DNA from: Flagellimonas oceani
Lineage (GTDB): Bacteria; Bacteroidota; Bacteroidia; Flavobacteriales; Flavobacteriaceae
Assembly (NCBI RefSeq): GCF_011068285.1
Contig: NZ_CP049616.1
Location: forward strand, 434,001-498,000
Direction of reading: 5' to 3'
DNA: 64,000 bases
Shown: positions 36,988 through 46,300 of the stretch, piece after piece
Position numbering within the stretch: the first letter of the stretch is position 1
Layout: every line of letters begins with the position of its first letter
Made by a program: the position numbers and the translations under genes
Notes under the pieces: model-generated
The model's input: only the letters and a program-made list of their open reading frames with translations
Told to the model about the DNA's origin: nothing
Databases searched by the model: none

Positions 36988-39369
36988 ATGAAAACATATT
37001 TTTACGGCCTTGTTTTTCTGTGCTATACGTCGTTATATGCCCAAACAGGTGTCATCAAGGGACAAATAGTGGATGAACAATCGGAAATTGGATTGATTGG
37101 GGTAACAATTGAACTGCTGGACCAAGAAACACCTATAGGGGTTGTTTCGGATGAAGAGGGATATTACAGGTTGGAAAATGTGCCTATAGGTAGGCAGACC
37201 ATCCGAATAAGTTACTTGGGGTTTGAAACCGTTACCTTGCCCAACATCATCGTGTCATCGGGAAAGGACGCCCTGATGGATGTTCGCTTAAAGGAATCCT
37301 TTGGGCAATTGGATGAGGTCGTGGTCACCTATGAGTCCCGAAAGGACCAACCGCTCAATGCCCTGACTTCGGTCTCAGCCGTCCAGTTCGGCATGGAAGA
37401 GGTGCAGCGCTTCTCCGGTGGGCGCAGTGATATCGGTCGCTTGGCATCCAATTTTGCGGGCGTATCGACAACTGATGACAGCCGGAACGATATTGTGGTC
37501 AGGGGAAACTCACCCACGGGTCTGTTGTATCGTCTCGAAGGGGTGCCAATACCAAACCCGAACCACTTTACCTCGGCAGGTACGGCAGGTGGTGCTGTAT
37601 CCTCGGTCAATCCGAACCTATTGAAAAATTCAGATTTCTTTACTTCCGCTTTTCCTTCAGAATATGGGAACGCGATAGGAGGGGTCTTTGATTTAGGTTT
37701 TAGGAGCGGTAACAAGGATGATTATGAATTTTCTCTTCAAGTGGGTGCCTTTACCGGTGTGGAGGCCCTGGCCGAGGGTCCATTGGGGAAGAACAATGGT
37801 TCATTTCTCATTGGTGCCAGATATTCCCTTATCGGTCTGATCGGGGGTGCGGGCATTACCTCGGCCACCCCAAACTATTCCGATGTGTCCATGAACATCG
37901 ACTTTGGTACCACCAAGCTGGGACAATTGTCCCTATTTGGAATATTTGGGACCTCGAATATCGATTTTCTGGGGGAGGAATTTAACGAGGACGACCTCTT
38001 CTCCTCCCAAGATGAGGATATGTTCGTTTCATCCGACTTTGGGGTTCTAGGCCTTAAGCACCGTATCCATTTTGGGAAAGCGATCTACTTGCAAAGTACA
38101 TTGGCCACTGCCTTTTCGAACGATGGGATCGAGACCGATAGGTATTATAATCTAGACCAACCCGGGGAACGGGTGATCAGGTATTCGGAAGCCGACAATT
38201 CAGAAAACAGATATACCTTTTCGACCTACCTTAATTCCAAATTGAACAGTAAAGCGACCCTCCGTGCCGGTATGCTCTTGGAACGGTTCAATGTGAAATC
38301 TTTGCTTCGGGATCGCGAAGAACAAGCAGACAATGATGGCGATGGGGACCCGGACCTATTCACCTTTAGGGACACCAATGAAGGTTTGAGCATTTTACAG
38401 CCCTATTTGCAGTCCCAATACAGGCTCACGGAGGATTTGACCCTTAATGCCGGGTTGCACGGTCAGTACAGTAGCCTCAACCATCAATTTGTCCTGGAGC
38501 CACGGGCCGGAATCAAATATAGGGCAGGGACCGCACACACGTTCAGCCTTGGATATGGGATACACCATCAGAACATATCCTTGCCTATCCTTTTTTTAAA
38601 TGAAATGGTCAACGGGGAATTGCAGCAGACCAATACAGACCTTGATTTTGTGAGGAGCGACCATTATGTCATTGGTTATGACCTTCGACTGTCATCTGCA
38701 TGGAGGGCCAAGGCCGAAGTCTATTACCAGGATATTTCAAAGGCAGGTGTAGAGGCATTTCCTTCGAGCTATTCCACCTTGACGGAGGGCGCCGATTTTT
38801 CCTTTGATAACGATAGGGTCTCCCTGGTCAATGATGGAACTGGGTTCAACCAAGGTGTTGAACTGACTTTGGAAAAATTCTTTAGTGAGGGTTACTATGG
38901 ACTCCTTACCGCTTCTTTCTTTGAAAGCAAATATACCGGGAGTGAAGGCATTGAAAGAAACTCACCGTTCAATAACGGATATGTGACCAATCTGCTCGCA
39001 GGTCGCGAGTTCAAGACCGGTAAAAACCAACAGAATGTGCTGTTTGTGGATACCCGATTGTCCTTGGCCGGTGGCCGATATTATACCCCGGTGGATCTGG
39101 AGGCCTCACAGGAATCGGGATATGAGGTATTGTTGGATGACCTCGCCTATAGCCGTCAATATGAGGATTACTTCCGATGGGACATCAAACTGGGATTTAA
39201 ATTGAACAATGTTCAAAAGAAACAGTCCCACCAGTTTTATATAGACTTTCAGAACGTGACCAATAGGGACAATATTTTCGAACGCAGGTACAATCGATTG
39301 ACCGATCAGGTCAATGAGGTCTACCAGAATGGATTTTTTCCCGATGTGGGATATCGTTTTCAATTCTAG
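36988..39369 (+). CDS. TonB-dependent receptor with carboxypeptidase-like domain
   Basis: 793 residues from the ATG at 36988, with signal peptide (YTSLYAQ). N-terminal carboxypeptidase-regulatory-like domain at about 20-105 (IGLIGVTIELLDQ, YYRLENVPIGRQTIRISYLG), then a plug with NDIVVRGNSPTGLLYRLEG and a barrel ending FPDVGYRFQF. No SusD partner follows, so it belongs to the FecA/CirA-like class and not SusC. Divergent from the LytS/LytTR pair and probably under its control. Ligand unknown. Confidence 0.93.
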   Translation: MKTYFYGLVFLCYTSLYAQTGVIKGQIVDEQSEIGLIGVTIELLDQETPIGVVSDEEGYYRLENVPIGRQTIRISYLGFETVTLPNIIVSSGKDALMDVRLKESFGQLDEVVVTYESRKDQPLNALTSVSAVQFGMEEVQRFSGGRSDIGRLASNFAGVSTTDDSRNDIVVRGNSPTGLLYRLEGVPIPNPNHFTSAGTAGGAVSSVNPNLLKNSDFFTSAFPSEYGNAIGGVFDLGFRSGNKDDYEFSLQVGAFTGVEALAEGPLGKNNGSFLIGARYSLIGLIGGAGITSATPNYSDVSMNIDFGTTKLGQLSLFGIFGTSNIDFLGEEFNEDDLFSSQDEDMFVSSDFGVLGLKHRIHFGKAIYLQSTLATAFSNDGIETDRYYNLDQPGERVIRYSEADNSENRYTFSTYLNSKLNSKATLRAGMLLERFNVKSLLRDREEQADNDGDGDPDLFTFRDTNEGLSILQPYLQSQYRLTEDLTLNAGLHGQYSSLNHQFVLEPRAGIKYRAGTAHTFSLGYGIHHQNISLPILFLNEMVNGELQQTNTDLDFVRSDHYVIGYDLRLSSAWRAKAEVYYQDISKAGVEAFPSSYSTLTEGADFSFDNDRVSLVNDGTGFNQGVELTLEKFFSEGYYGLLTASFFESKYTGSEGIERNSPFNNGYVTNLLAGREFKTGKNQQNVLFVDTRLSLAGGRYYTPVDLEASQESGYEVLLDDLAYSRQYEDYFRWDIKLGFKLNNVQKKQSHQFYIDFQNVTNRDNIFERRYNRLTDQVNEVYQNGFFPDVGYRFQF

Positions 39370-39447
39370 GGTATGATGTATTTGAATGCAACCGCTGTCA
39401 AGCTTGAAGTGAATGGTTTTTTGTAGGGTAAAAGAAGAACCTTTCCC

Positions 39448-39534
39448 ATGATTTCTGGTGCCGTGCTATGGATGGGATCCATCGGATTCCTGGGTGCCAA
39501 CGGAATTTCTTTGGCCGCGGAAGGCAAGCAATGA
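39448..39534 (+). other. Possible 28-residue peptide frame
   Basis: ATG at 39448 to TGA at 39532-39534, hydrophobic and short (MISGAVLWMGSIGFLGANG start), right before a strong terminator. It may be translated from the receptor transcript or be chance. No ribosome binding site stands out. Confidence 0.2.
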
Positions 39535-39554
39535 GCACGTTCCCCCTGGTTGAG

Positions 39555-39581
39555 CCTACCCCGTTTTGGGGTAGGTTTTTT
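39555..39581 (+). terminator. Terminator of the TonB receptor transcript
   Basis: CCTACCCC (39555-39562), loop GTTTT, GGGGTAGG (39568-39575), then TTTTTT. A textbook rho-independent terminator. Confidence 0.9.
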
Positions 39582-39720
39582 AATTTAAGACCCGGGGTGT
39601 TCCAGCCTGTACAATAAAGATGGTCCGCATCGGATATTCTCCATGGTGATGTCCCGTGGTGGAATAGGGGGAGAAGCCCATTGATTTTCGAGGACGTAGC
39701 CTGCCCAATGGGGGATGTCT

Positions 39721-40605
39721 TTAATAGTGAATGGGCCTTCGTTGTGCCCATCGCTTGATGATTTCTGGGTCACGGTGGTTGAAAAAGGCACTTTTCCCCA
39801 AATCCAACCGGGAAATGGATGTCATATCCGTTTCATTGAGTTCGAAATCCCAAATGTTGAAATTCTCGATAAGCCTTTCCCTGTGCACTGACTTCGGAAT
39901 CACGGGAATACCTCTTTGTACCAACCATCTCAAGGTGACTTGGGCAACGGATTTTCCATAGGGTTTTCCGATTTCGGAAAGCGTTTCATTGGTGAAAAAA
40001 TGGTTTCTTCCCTCCGCAAAGGATGCCCACGATTGTACCCGAACTTGTTTATCCTCCAAATAATGCTGTGTTTTGACGCGCTGGTAAAAGGGGTGCACCT
40101 CCAATTGATTGACCGTGGGAACGATTTCGTTGTGGGCCAGTAGGTCTATGGCTCTCTCCGGGTAGAAGTTGCTGATGCCGATGGCCCTGATTTTGCCTTC
40201 TTTGTGCAAATCTTCCATGGCACGCCAGGAACCGTAATAATCCCCAACGGCCTGATGGATGAGGTAGACGTCCACATATTCCAGTTGTAACTTTTTCAAG
40301 GAGTTTGCAAAGGCTTTTTTGGTGTTCTCGTACCCGGTATCACTTACCCATAATTTGGTCGTGATAAAAAGCTCTTCCCGGGGGACACTGCTTTTTCGTA
40401 TGGCATTTCCAACGGCGACCTCATTGCCATAGGCGGCAGCGGTATCGATCAACCGATATCCAGTTTCGATGGCCGTCAAGACCGTTTGTTCACATTCTCG
40501 GGGGTCGTTCATTTGAAATACGCCCAATCCGATTAGGGGCATTTCCACACCATTGTTCAAAACAATGGATCGCTTGTCGGAGCTTGTATTCATCGTGTTT
40601 TGCAT
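39721..40605 (-). CDS. Aldo/keto reductase (paralogue 2)
   Basis: About 294 residues from the ATG at 40605 (MQNTMNTSS); other Met codons nearby are possible. Single TIM barrel, cytoplasmic, NADPH-dependent carbonyl reduction. Catalytic tetrad visible in IDTAAAYGN (Asp, Tyr), TTKLW (Lys) and LIHQ (His), and the NADP-binding IPKSVHRERL. Second of two tandem paralogues, about 70 bp apart, sharing long stretches such as YYGSWRAMEDL and KEGKIRAIGISNF. Confidence 0.92.
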   Translation of the reverse strand: MQNTMNTSSDKRSIVLNNGVEMPLIGLGVFQMNDPRECEQTVLTAIETGYRLIDTAAAYGNEVAVGNAIRKSSVPREELFITTKLWVSDTGYENTKKAFANSLKKLQLEYVDVYLIHQAVGDYYGSWRAMEDLHKEGKIRAIGISNFYPERAIDLLAHNEIVPTVNQLEVHPFYQRVKTQHYLEDKQVRVQSWASFAEGRNHFFTNETLSEIGKPYGKSVAQVTLRWLVQRGIPVIPKSVHRERLIENFNIWDFELNETDMTSISRLDLGKSAFFNHRDPEIIKRWAQRRPIHY

Positions 40606-40674
40606 AGTTGAATCGTATGAAACCGTCATGGCCTTTGTAGGCCATAACGGTGGTTGTGGTTTTACAATGAGGTA

Positions 40675-41526
40675 TCAAGCATCGTACCTGAGCTTGGTCA
40701 GCCATTCGGCGGTTTCCGGTTCACGGTGATCGAAAAATACACTCTTGCCCGTATCCAAGGTGGCTATGGCATCCATATCCTCCGCACTTAATTCAAAGTC
40801 ATGGATATCCGCATTTTCCAACAGTCTCTCCTTGTGGACGGATTTTGGGATCACGGCAATCTCCCGCTGGGTGAGCCAACGCAGAATTACCTGGGCCACG
40901 GATTTGTTGTATTGCCTGCCAATGGATGTCAGCAGATCATTGTTGAAGATGCCATTCTTGCCCTCGGCAAAGGAAGCCCAGGATTGGGTCGCGATACCGT
41001 TTTGTTTCAAGAGTTCGATTTCCCCGTCCCTTTGATAAAATGGATTGATCTCGATCTGGTTGATGGCAGGGAGGATTTCATTGTGGGCAATAAAGTCCAC
41101 TACGCGATCGGGGAAAAAATTGCTGATCCCAATGGCCCTGATCTTCCCTTCCTTGTACAAATCTTCCATGGCACGCCAAGACCCGTAGTAATCGCCCATG
41201 GCTTGATGGAGCAAATACAGGTCGATATAATCCACTTGTAGCTTTTTCAAGGAGTCCTCAAAGGCTCTTTTGGTATTTTCGTATCCCGTGTCCTGGACCC
41301 ATAGCTTCGTGGTGATAAAGAGTTCCTCCCTGGGCACATCGCTTTTTCTTATGGCATTTCCAACAGCGGTTTCATTCAAGTACATAGAAGCCGTATCGAT
41401 CAACCGATAACCGGATGCAATGGCTGTCAACACCGTTTGTTCGCATTCTTCCAGATCGTCGATTTGAAAAACTCCCAAGCCTACCAATGGCATGTACACA
41501 CCATTGTTTAATTTAATTTTCTGCAT
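40675..41526 (-). CDS. Aldo/keto reductase (paralogue 1)
   Basis: 283 residues. Asp44, Tyr49, Lys74 and His107 form the catalytic tetrad (IDTASMY, TTKLW, LLHQ); cofactor motif IPKSVHKERL near the end. Likely reduces aldehydes such as methylglyoxal or sugar-derived carbonyls, but the substrate cannot be fixed. First gene of the tandem pair, 21 bp downstream of a TetR-type palindrome. Confidence 0.93.
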   Translation of the reverse strand: MQKIKLNNGVYMPLVGLGVFQIDDLEECEQTVLTAIASGYRLIDTASMYLNETAVGNAIRKSDVPREELFITTKLWVQDTGYENTKRAFEDSLKKLQVDYIDLYLLHQAMGDYYGSWRAMEDLYKEGKIRAIGISNFFPDRVVDFIAHNEILPAINQIEINPFYQRDGEIELLKQNGIATQSWASFAEGKNGIFNNDLLTSIGRQYNKSVAQVILRWLTQREIAVIPKSVHKERLLENADIHDFELSAEDMDAIATLDTGKSVFFDHREPETAEWLTKLRYDA

Positions 41527-41546
41527 GATTCTAATTTTGATTAATA

Positions 41547-41564
41547 TTGAACTGAACGTTTTAA
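41547..41564. promoter_or_regulatory. TetR operator before the aldo/keto reductases
   Basis: TTGAACTGAACGTTTTAA, 21 bp before the AKR start. Same 18-bp layout as the sites at 42429-42446 and 43057-43074. Confidence 0.65.
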
Positions 41565-41615
41565 AATATGTTAAAAAAATAAGGGCGGCTATCCTTTGAT
41601 AACGTTTACCCGTGT

Positions 41616-42419
41616 TTATTGGTTTTTGGTGGATATGTCCTTAAGTATCCAACGGGTGTCCGATGGTTTGGAAACAAAAAAATCCTTGGTTTGGGAACCG
41701 AACTTCCGAACATGTTCCTTATCAGTATTTGCCTCATGGTGGGACCGGGTTTTCCATCCTTCGATCAAGACAAAGACTTTAGCGTCTTCAGCATGTTGGT
41801 ACAAATTGAATTCCAGGTTCCCCGTTGATTTTCTGGAATTGGCAATCAGTGGGGACATCGTTTGCAGAAAGGATTGTCTTTTTTCCTCCTTTACGGCATA
41901 TAACGTAATCACATGACGTGACCTTGCCGGTTCGGCTGCTTTAATGGGAAGGGTTGCCGGAAACTCATCCAGTACCAACAGCCTTATGGCTTTGGCATCT
42001 CCTTCCAGGGAGCGCTGGATGACGGCTATGGCCTCTTGGAAGTAAGCTTGTTCCTTGTGGAAATTATGGGCTGACTTAGTGTGGAACCGTTCAAACCATA
42101 TGGGCGCCAGCTTTTCGTTTTCCGGTTGGTACAGGCTGAAGACCATGTTCCCGGATTCCCTTCTGGATAGGGCCACATTGTGTTGTACCGCCTCCAGGAA
42201 CTCAGGCCACATACTCGCCTTGATATTTCCAAAAAAACCCAGTTCCTGAAAGCTTGCCGATGTTGGCATTTCCCGTTGTTGTGTTTTTTCCGACGTCGTA
42301 TTTTCTTGATGCTTCCCGCAACCCAATTGTAGGGTGAACAAGGCAAGGCAGTAGATGATAGATGCCATGTTGCGTGCCGTACCCGCTGTATTGTATTGTT
42401 TTTTCTTCTTGGCCTTCAT
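41616..42419 (-). CDS. Exported protein with two antibiotic-biosynthesis-monooxygenase-like domains
   Basis: 267 residues. Basic N-terminus, hydrophobic stretch and LQLGCGK suggest a lipoprotein signal (the true start may be MASIIYCLAL at about residue 18). Two ferredoxin-like ABM repeats: about 60-135 (RRESGNMVFSLYQPENEK, IWFERFHTKSAHNFH) and 165-255 (RKSTGNLEFNLYQHAEDAK, IEGWKTRSHHEANTD). Such domains occur in quinol monooxygenases. Exported double-ABM proteins are unusual. It starts 10 bp from its own TetR palindrome. Confidence 0.82.
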   Translation of the reverse strand: MKAKKKKQYNTAGTARNMASIIYCLALFTLQLGCGKHQENTTSEKTQQREMPTSASFQELGFFGNIKASMWPEFLEAVQHNVALSRRESGNMVFSLYQPENEKLAPIWFERFHTKSAHNFHKEQAYFQEAIAVIQRSLEGDAKAIRLLVLDEFPATLPIKAAEPARSRHVITLYAVKEEKRQSFLQTMSPLIANSRKSTGNLEFNLYQHAEDAKVFVLIEGWKTRSHHEANTDKEHVRKFGSQTKDFFVSKPSDTRWILKDISTKNQ

Positions 42420-42428
42420 TCTTAAATA

Positions 42429-42446
42429 TTAAACTAATCGGTTCAA
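42429..42446. promoter_or_regulatory. TetR operator before the ABM gene
   Basis: TTAAACTAATCGGTTCAA, between the ABM gene and the TetR gene. Confidence 0.6.
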
Positions 42447-42462
42447 AATAAATCAAAAAAAA

Positions 42463-43035
42463 TCATTTTATGGAAGCTATGAGAATTTCAGTGGTCTGTT
42501 GGGTCAGTTTTTGGTCACCGAACACGATATGTGTATTATAGATGGAAACCAGGCTTGACACCAAAAAATGTGCAAGTAGTCTGGGTTCCTTGTCCGAATT
42601 GAGCAATCCCTGTTCCTTGGCTTGTTTCAACAGCTTTTCAAATACACCGACCGCCTTCAAATTCTGTTGCTTCAGGAGCTGGTTCACTTTTGTATCGGAC
42701 AGGGCCATCTCGAATACGGCATTGGTGAACAGGCAATTCTTGTCCTGAATGGCCGATTTACTTACAGATGTTATGATATTGGCAATGCTTTCCAAAGGAT
42801 CCTTGCCTTTTTCCGCCGCTTCGTTGTATTGCCTGTCCTTCATGGCTATGTAATTCACCAAGGACTTGACAAACAAATCATGTTTGTTACCATAGGTCAT
42901 GTAAAGGCTACTCCTGTTGATCTGCATGGCCTCTTCTAGGTTACTCATCGAAGTTGCATTATAGCCCTTGCGCCAAAAGAGGTTTCTGGCCGCCTCCAAC
43001 TTTTCATCGTAATCAAATTCTTTGTTTCTTGGCAT
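42463..43035 (-). CDS. TetR-family regulator
   Basis: 190 residues. HTH at about 26-48 (TSMSNLEEAMQINRSSLYMTYGNKHDL), C-terminal domain of the type with NCLFTNAVFEMAL. Upstream of, and in the same direction as, the ABM and AKR genes; each of the three units has a copy of the same palindrome, so this is a small autoregulated regulon. Confidence 0.92.
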   Translation of the reverse strand: MPRNKEFDYDEKLEAARNLFWRKGYNATSMSNLEEAMQINRSSLYMTYGNKHDLFVKSLVNYIAMKDRQYNEAAEKGKDPLESIANIITSVSKSAIQDKNCLFTNAVFEMALSDTKVNQLLKQQNLKAVGVFEKLLKQAKEQGLLNSDKEPRLLAHFLVSSLVSIYNTHIVFGDQKLTQQTTEILIASIK

Positions 43036-43056
43036 AACTGGGACAAATATAAAATA

Positions 43057-43074
43057 TTAAACCGAACGTTTAAA
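43057..43074. promoter_or_regulatory. TetR operator before tetR
   Basis: TTAAACCGAACGTTTAAA, 21 bp before the TetR start, in the region shared with the divergent AraC gene. Confidence 0.65.
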
Positions 43075-43202
43075 ATAAATTGTAGATTTATGCCAAGTTT
43101 AAGATAATATGGGTATGGAAACATCGACAGCTTCGGAGATCATCTTCTTAAAGATACGTTATTGAAGGTCGATGGCCTATTCACAATCCGTAGTTTAGTG
43201 GT

Positions 43203-44126
43203 ATGGCAAAAAAGGATGTAAGGGTAAAGGATTTATACGAGTTGTACCAAACCATGGGACTTCCACTGGATCATGTGGACCCCTCATCGGGCTTTACCAT
43301 TCATTATTTGCAACAGACCTTTAAAAATCTGCCCTATACGTCCATTTCTTTTCGTCCCAATTACTTCAGTTTTCTGTTCATCAAGGATGCATTTGGCAAA
43401 TATACCATTGATGACAAGAAATTCGAGGTGGCACCCCGGACCGTTTACTTTACCAATCCGGGCAATTATCGGATTTTTGAATGGTACCGTATCACGGACA
43501 CCTGTCTGATTACCTTTGATGAGTCCTTCCTCAAGGAATATGTGCATGGTAAGGTTTATGATCATTTTTCCTTCCTGCTTACCGAAACCGTTGAGCCCCG
43601 CACCTTGTCGATGGAACAGTTCCATCAGATTGAACAACTATACCGGTTGATACATAAAGAACAATTGGGCAACTCGCTTTACCAAAATCGGATCATAGGT
43701 AGTTTGATGGTGGCCTTGCTCCTTAAGATCAAGGCTTATTTCTTTCAAGATTACAACCCCATCTATGAGGGGAACCGAAGTTCTGAGATTGTGAAAACGT
43801 TCAAAAGGGATTTGGAGCTCCATTTTCGGGATTTGGTCAGTGGCAAAACAGAGCATCCACTTCGGGTGCAGGACTATGCGGAAAAACAGTCGCTGCATGT
43901 CAATTACCTATCCAGTGTGATCAGCAACAAGACAGGCAAGCCCATTAGTGCATGGATCTCGGAAAGAACCATGACAGAGGCCAAGGTATTGTTGCAAAAT
44001 ACTGGACTCAGTATCAAGGAGATTTCCAATCGCTTGAGTTTTCTGGAAACTTCACATTTTAGCAATTATTTCAAAAGGCATGCTTCCATAAGCCCGGTTT
44101 CCTATAGAAAACAGCAAATTAAATAG
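43203..44126 (+). CDS. AraC-family regulator (1)
   Basis: 307 residues. N-terminal sensor of cupin type (FLFIKDAFGKYTIDDKKFEV), C-terminal pair of HTH motifs at about 215-300: VQDYAEKQSLHVNYLSSVISNKTGKPISAW and IKEISNRLSFLETSHFSNYFKRHASISP. Divergent from the TetR and followed, 100 bp on, by an SDR gene that it probably controls. Not of the subgroup found at 51-57 kb. Confidence 0.92.
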   Translation: MAKKDVRVKDLYELYQTMGLPLDHVDPSSGFTIHYLQQTFKNLPYTSISFRPNYFSFLFIKDAFGKYTIDDKKFEVAPRTVYFTNPGNYRIFEWYRITDTCLITFDESFLKEYVHGKVYDHFSFLLTETVEPRTLSMEQFHQIEQLYRLIHKEQLGNSLYQNRIIGSLMVALLLKIKAYFFQDYNPIYEGNRSSEIVKTFKRDLELHFRDLVSGKTEHPLRVQDYAEKQSLHVNYLSSVISNKTGKPISAWISERTMTEAKVLLQNTGLSIKEISNRLSFLETSHFSNYFKRHASISPVSYRKQQIK

Positions 44127-44226
44127 GCGGTCTTAGATATTTGTAAGTATTCCTTACATCCTTGTACAGGTGCACCGAGTGATGGCCCCCATCTTTGTAG
44201 TGTACGAAATAAAAACCCTTTAACAT

Positions 44227-44967
44227 ATGCGTGAATTGCACAATAAAGTAGCCTTGGTCACCGGGTCTTCCAGAGGTATCGGGGCTGAAATCGCAAAGGA
44301 ATTGGCCAAGGCAGGAGCCAAGGTTGTCGTCAACTATGCAGGAAACATGGAAGCTGCCCAAAAAGTAGTTGAAATCGTCAAGACCCATGGAGGGGATGCC
44401 ATTGCTATCCAGGCCGATGTGAGCCAAGCGGACCAAGTCAAACAACTGTTCGATACTACCATTGAACATTATGGCAAGATGGACATCCTTGTCAATAATG
44501 CCGGTATCATGATCAACAGTTTGATCAAAGATACACCGAGCAAGGATTTTGCACGACAAATGGAAGTGAATATCAATGGGGTGTTCCATACCCTTAGGGA
44601 AGCGGCCACCAAATTGGAGGAAAACGGAAGTATCATCAATTTGTCCACCTCGGTCAACCGTCTCATGTTGCCTTCTTACGGACCGTATGCTGCCACAAAA
44701 TCCGCTGTGGAACAATTGACACGCGTATTTGCCAAAGAAGTCGGAGACCGAGGGATTAATGTAAACTCCATTTCTCCCGGACCTACGGATACAGCGCTGC
44801 TCATGAAGGACAAACCTGCGGCCGTTGTGGAACGTTTGACATCGCTTTCCCCGTTCAATAAGATTGGAAAAACTGAGGATATCGCCAATGTGGTCGTTTT
44901 TCTGGCAGGTGATGGGGCAAAATGGATATCAGCTCAAAACATAGGTATTAATGGGGCCATGGCCTAA
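44227..44967 (+). CDS. SDR-family oxidoreductase
   Basis: 246 residues. TGSSRGIG at 12-19, NNAG at 90-93, Ser142, Tyr154 and Lys158. Resembles 3-oxoacyl-ACP reductase-type SDRs, but such proteins in accessory gene clusters are usually general carbonyl reductases. First of three closely spaced genes (SDR, DUF1097 membrane protein, degenerate SDR). Confidence 0.93.
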   Translation: MRELHNKVALVTGSSRGIGAEIAKELAKAGAKVVVNYAGNMEAAQKVVEIVKTHGGDAIAIQADVSQADQVKQLFDTTIEHYGKMDILVNNAGIMINSLIKDTPSKDFARQMEVNINGVFHTLREAATKLEENGSIINLSTSVNRLMLPSYGPYAATKSAVEQLTRVFAKEVGDRGINVNSISPGPTDTALLMKDKPAAVVERLTSLSPFNKIGKTEDIANVVVFLAGDGAKWISAQNIGINGAMA

Positions 44968-44982
44968 AAAACAGTATATATC

Positions 44983-45465
44983 ATGAAAACACTAATAACT
45001 GGATTATCAATGGGGCTATTGGGGGCATTGGCGGTATTTGTAACCTTCTCTCTACAATGGCCAACTTGGGTTTTGTTCATCGCTTGGGTTAGTTACTACC
45101 TGTTCGGGATGTCGATCAAGGCCTCATTGCATACTTTGCTCAACATGACCGCAGGGTTTTTATTGGGTATCCTTATGGCGACCCTTACCCATATGTTGGA
45201 ACAAGGACTTGGACGGTTTGCCATGCCCACGGTGGTATTGGTTTGCATAAGCCTGCTGCCTTATCTGAGCAAGATAAGATATCTTGAAAACATTCCTGCT
45301 TGGTTCCTGGGGTTGATCGTTTATTTCGGGGTCCATCCGCCATTGGAGGCACGGCCTGTCTTGAACATTTTTGCTGCCATCATTGCTGGGTTTGTCTTTG
45401 CCTTTGTCAATCATCGAGCATCCCTTTTGATTGCTAGATCGGACAACGACCAACTCCATGACTAA
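44983..45465 (+). CDS. DUF1097-family membrane protein
   Basis: 160 residues with five to six transmembrane helices (from GLSMGLLGALAVFVTFSL onwards) and a polar tail. It matches the small integral membrane family DUF1097 (E. coli YcdZ type), role unknown. It starts 15 bp after the first SDR and overlaps the next gene by 8 bp. Confidence 0.8.
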   Translation: MKTLITGLSMGLLGALAVFVTFSLQWPTWVLFIAWVSYYLFGMSIKASLHTLLNMTAGFLLGILMATLTHMLEQGLGRFAMPTVVLVCISLLPYLSKIRYLENIPAWFLGLIVYFGVHPPLEARPVLNIFAAIIAGFVFAFVNHRASLLIARSDNDQLHD

Positions 45466-46210
45466 TTTACGAAACAAGATGGCCTTGATTACGGGTTCTT
45501 CCAGAGGTTTGTGCAAGGCCATCGCGGAACGATACGCTGCTTTGGGAGCCGATATCGTCATCCATTATTCCAAGAACGAGATTGCGGCGGAGGCCATGGT
45601 GAGCAATATCAAGGCGATGGGGGCCAATGTGATTGCCCTACAGGCAGATATCAGTAAGGAAAGCGAAGTTGAACGTCTTTTTTCAGAAAGCAAAAGGGCC
45701 TTTGGTAAAATTGATATTGTGGTGGCCAATGCTGGTCTGGAAATGGAGGAAAGTCCGGATTCCGAATTCTCGGAAGAACAGTTTGACCATTTATTTTCCA
45801 TCAGTACCACAGGGGCCTACTTTACGATGCAACAGGCGGCTTTACATGTTGAGGACTTGGGCCGCATCATCTATGTCGCCACAGGTCCTACGGCATTCCC
45901 GGTAAGTGGAATGAGTGGTTGGACGGGACGGAAAATGACACCCGGATATTTGATGGATGTATTGGTGCCGGAAATGGGCAAGCGGGGAGTGACCGTTAAT
46001 TCCATCGTGCCCTTTGCCGTCGATGGGGTGGGTGTATTTGCAGATGCCAACAAGCATCCCGAATTGCGCCAATCCTTGATGGAAAGTTGTCCCATGGGAC
46101 GTTTGGGCGAAGTGGAAGATGTGGCGAACGTAGCTGAATTTTTTGCCGGCAATCTGTCATCTTTCGTCAGTGGGCAGCACCTGATGGTAAATGGTGGGGC
46201 CATTCACTGA
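45458..46210 (+). CDS. SDR-family protein with altered active site
   Basis: 250 residues from ATG 45458. SDR fold is intact, but key residues are not: the glycine motif reads TGSSRGLC (last Gly to Cys19), the catalytic Tyr is Trp155 in WTGRK (Lys159 kept), and the usual catalytic Ser is replaced in VATGPTAF. The NAG motif remains (91-93). It may be a non-catalytic or regulatory SDR. It overlaps the DUF1097 gene and is likely in the same operon. Confidence 0.85.
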   Translation: MTNLRNKMALITGSSRGLCKAIAERYAALGADIVIHYSKNEIAAEAMVSNIKAMGANVIALQADISKESEVERLFSESKRAFGKIDIVVANAGLEMEESPDSEFSEEQFDHLFSISTTGAYFTMQQAALHVEDLGRIIYVATGPTAFPVSGMSGWTGRKMTPGYLMDVLVPEMGKRGVTVNSIVPFAVDGVGVFADANKHPELRQSLMESCPMGRLGEVEDVANVAEFFAGNLSSFVSGQHLMVNGGAIH

Positions 46211-46300
46211 GTTTTAAGGCAGTGGTCATGCCCTGTCAACCATTTGTACGATAAACTTTTATAACCAGGGTTCTTTCTCAAACCCTAAAAACATTAAAAT

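Noticed and set aside
39398..39791. Minus-strand frames downstream of the aldo/keto reductase
   Set aside because: They overlap the strong plus-strand terminator and the reductase end, and match no family.
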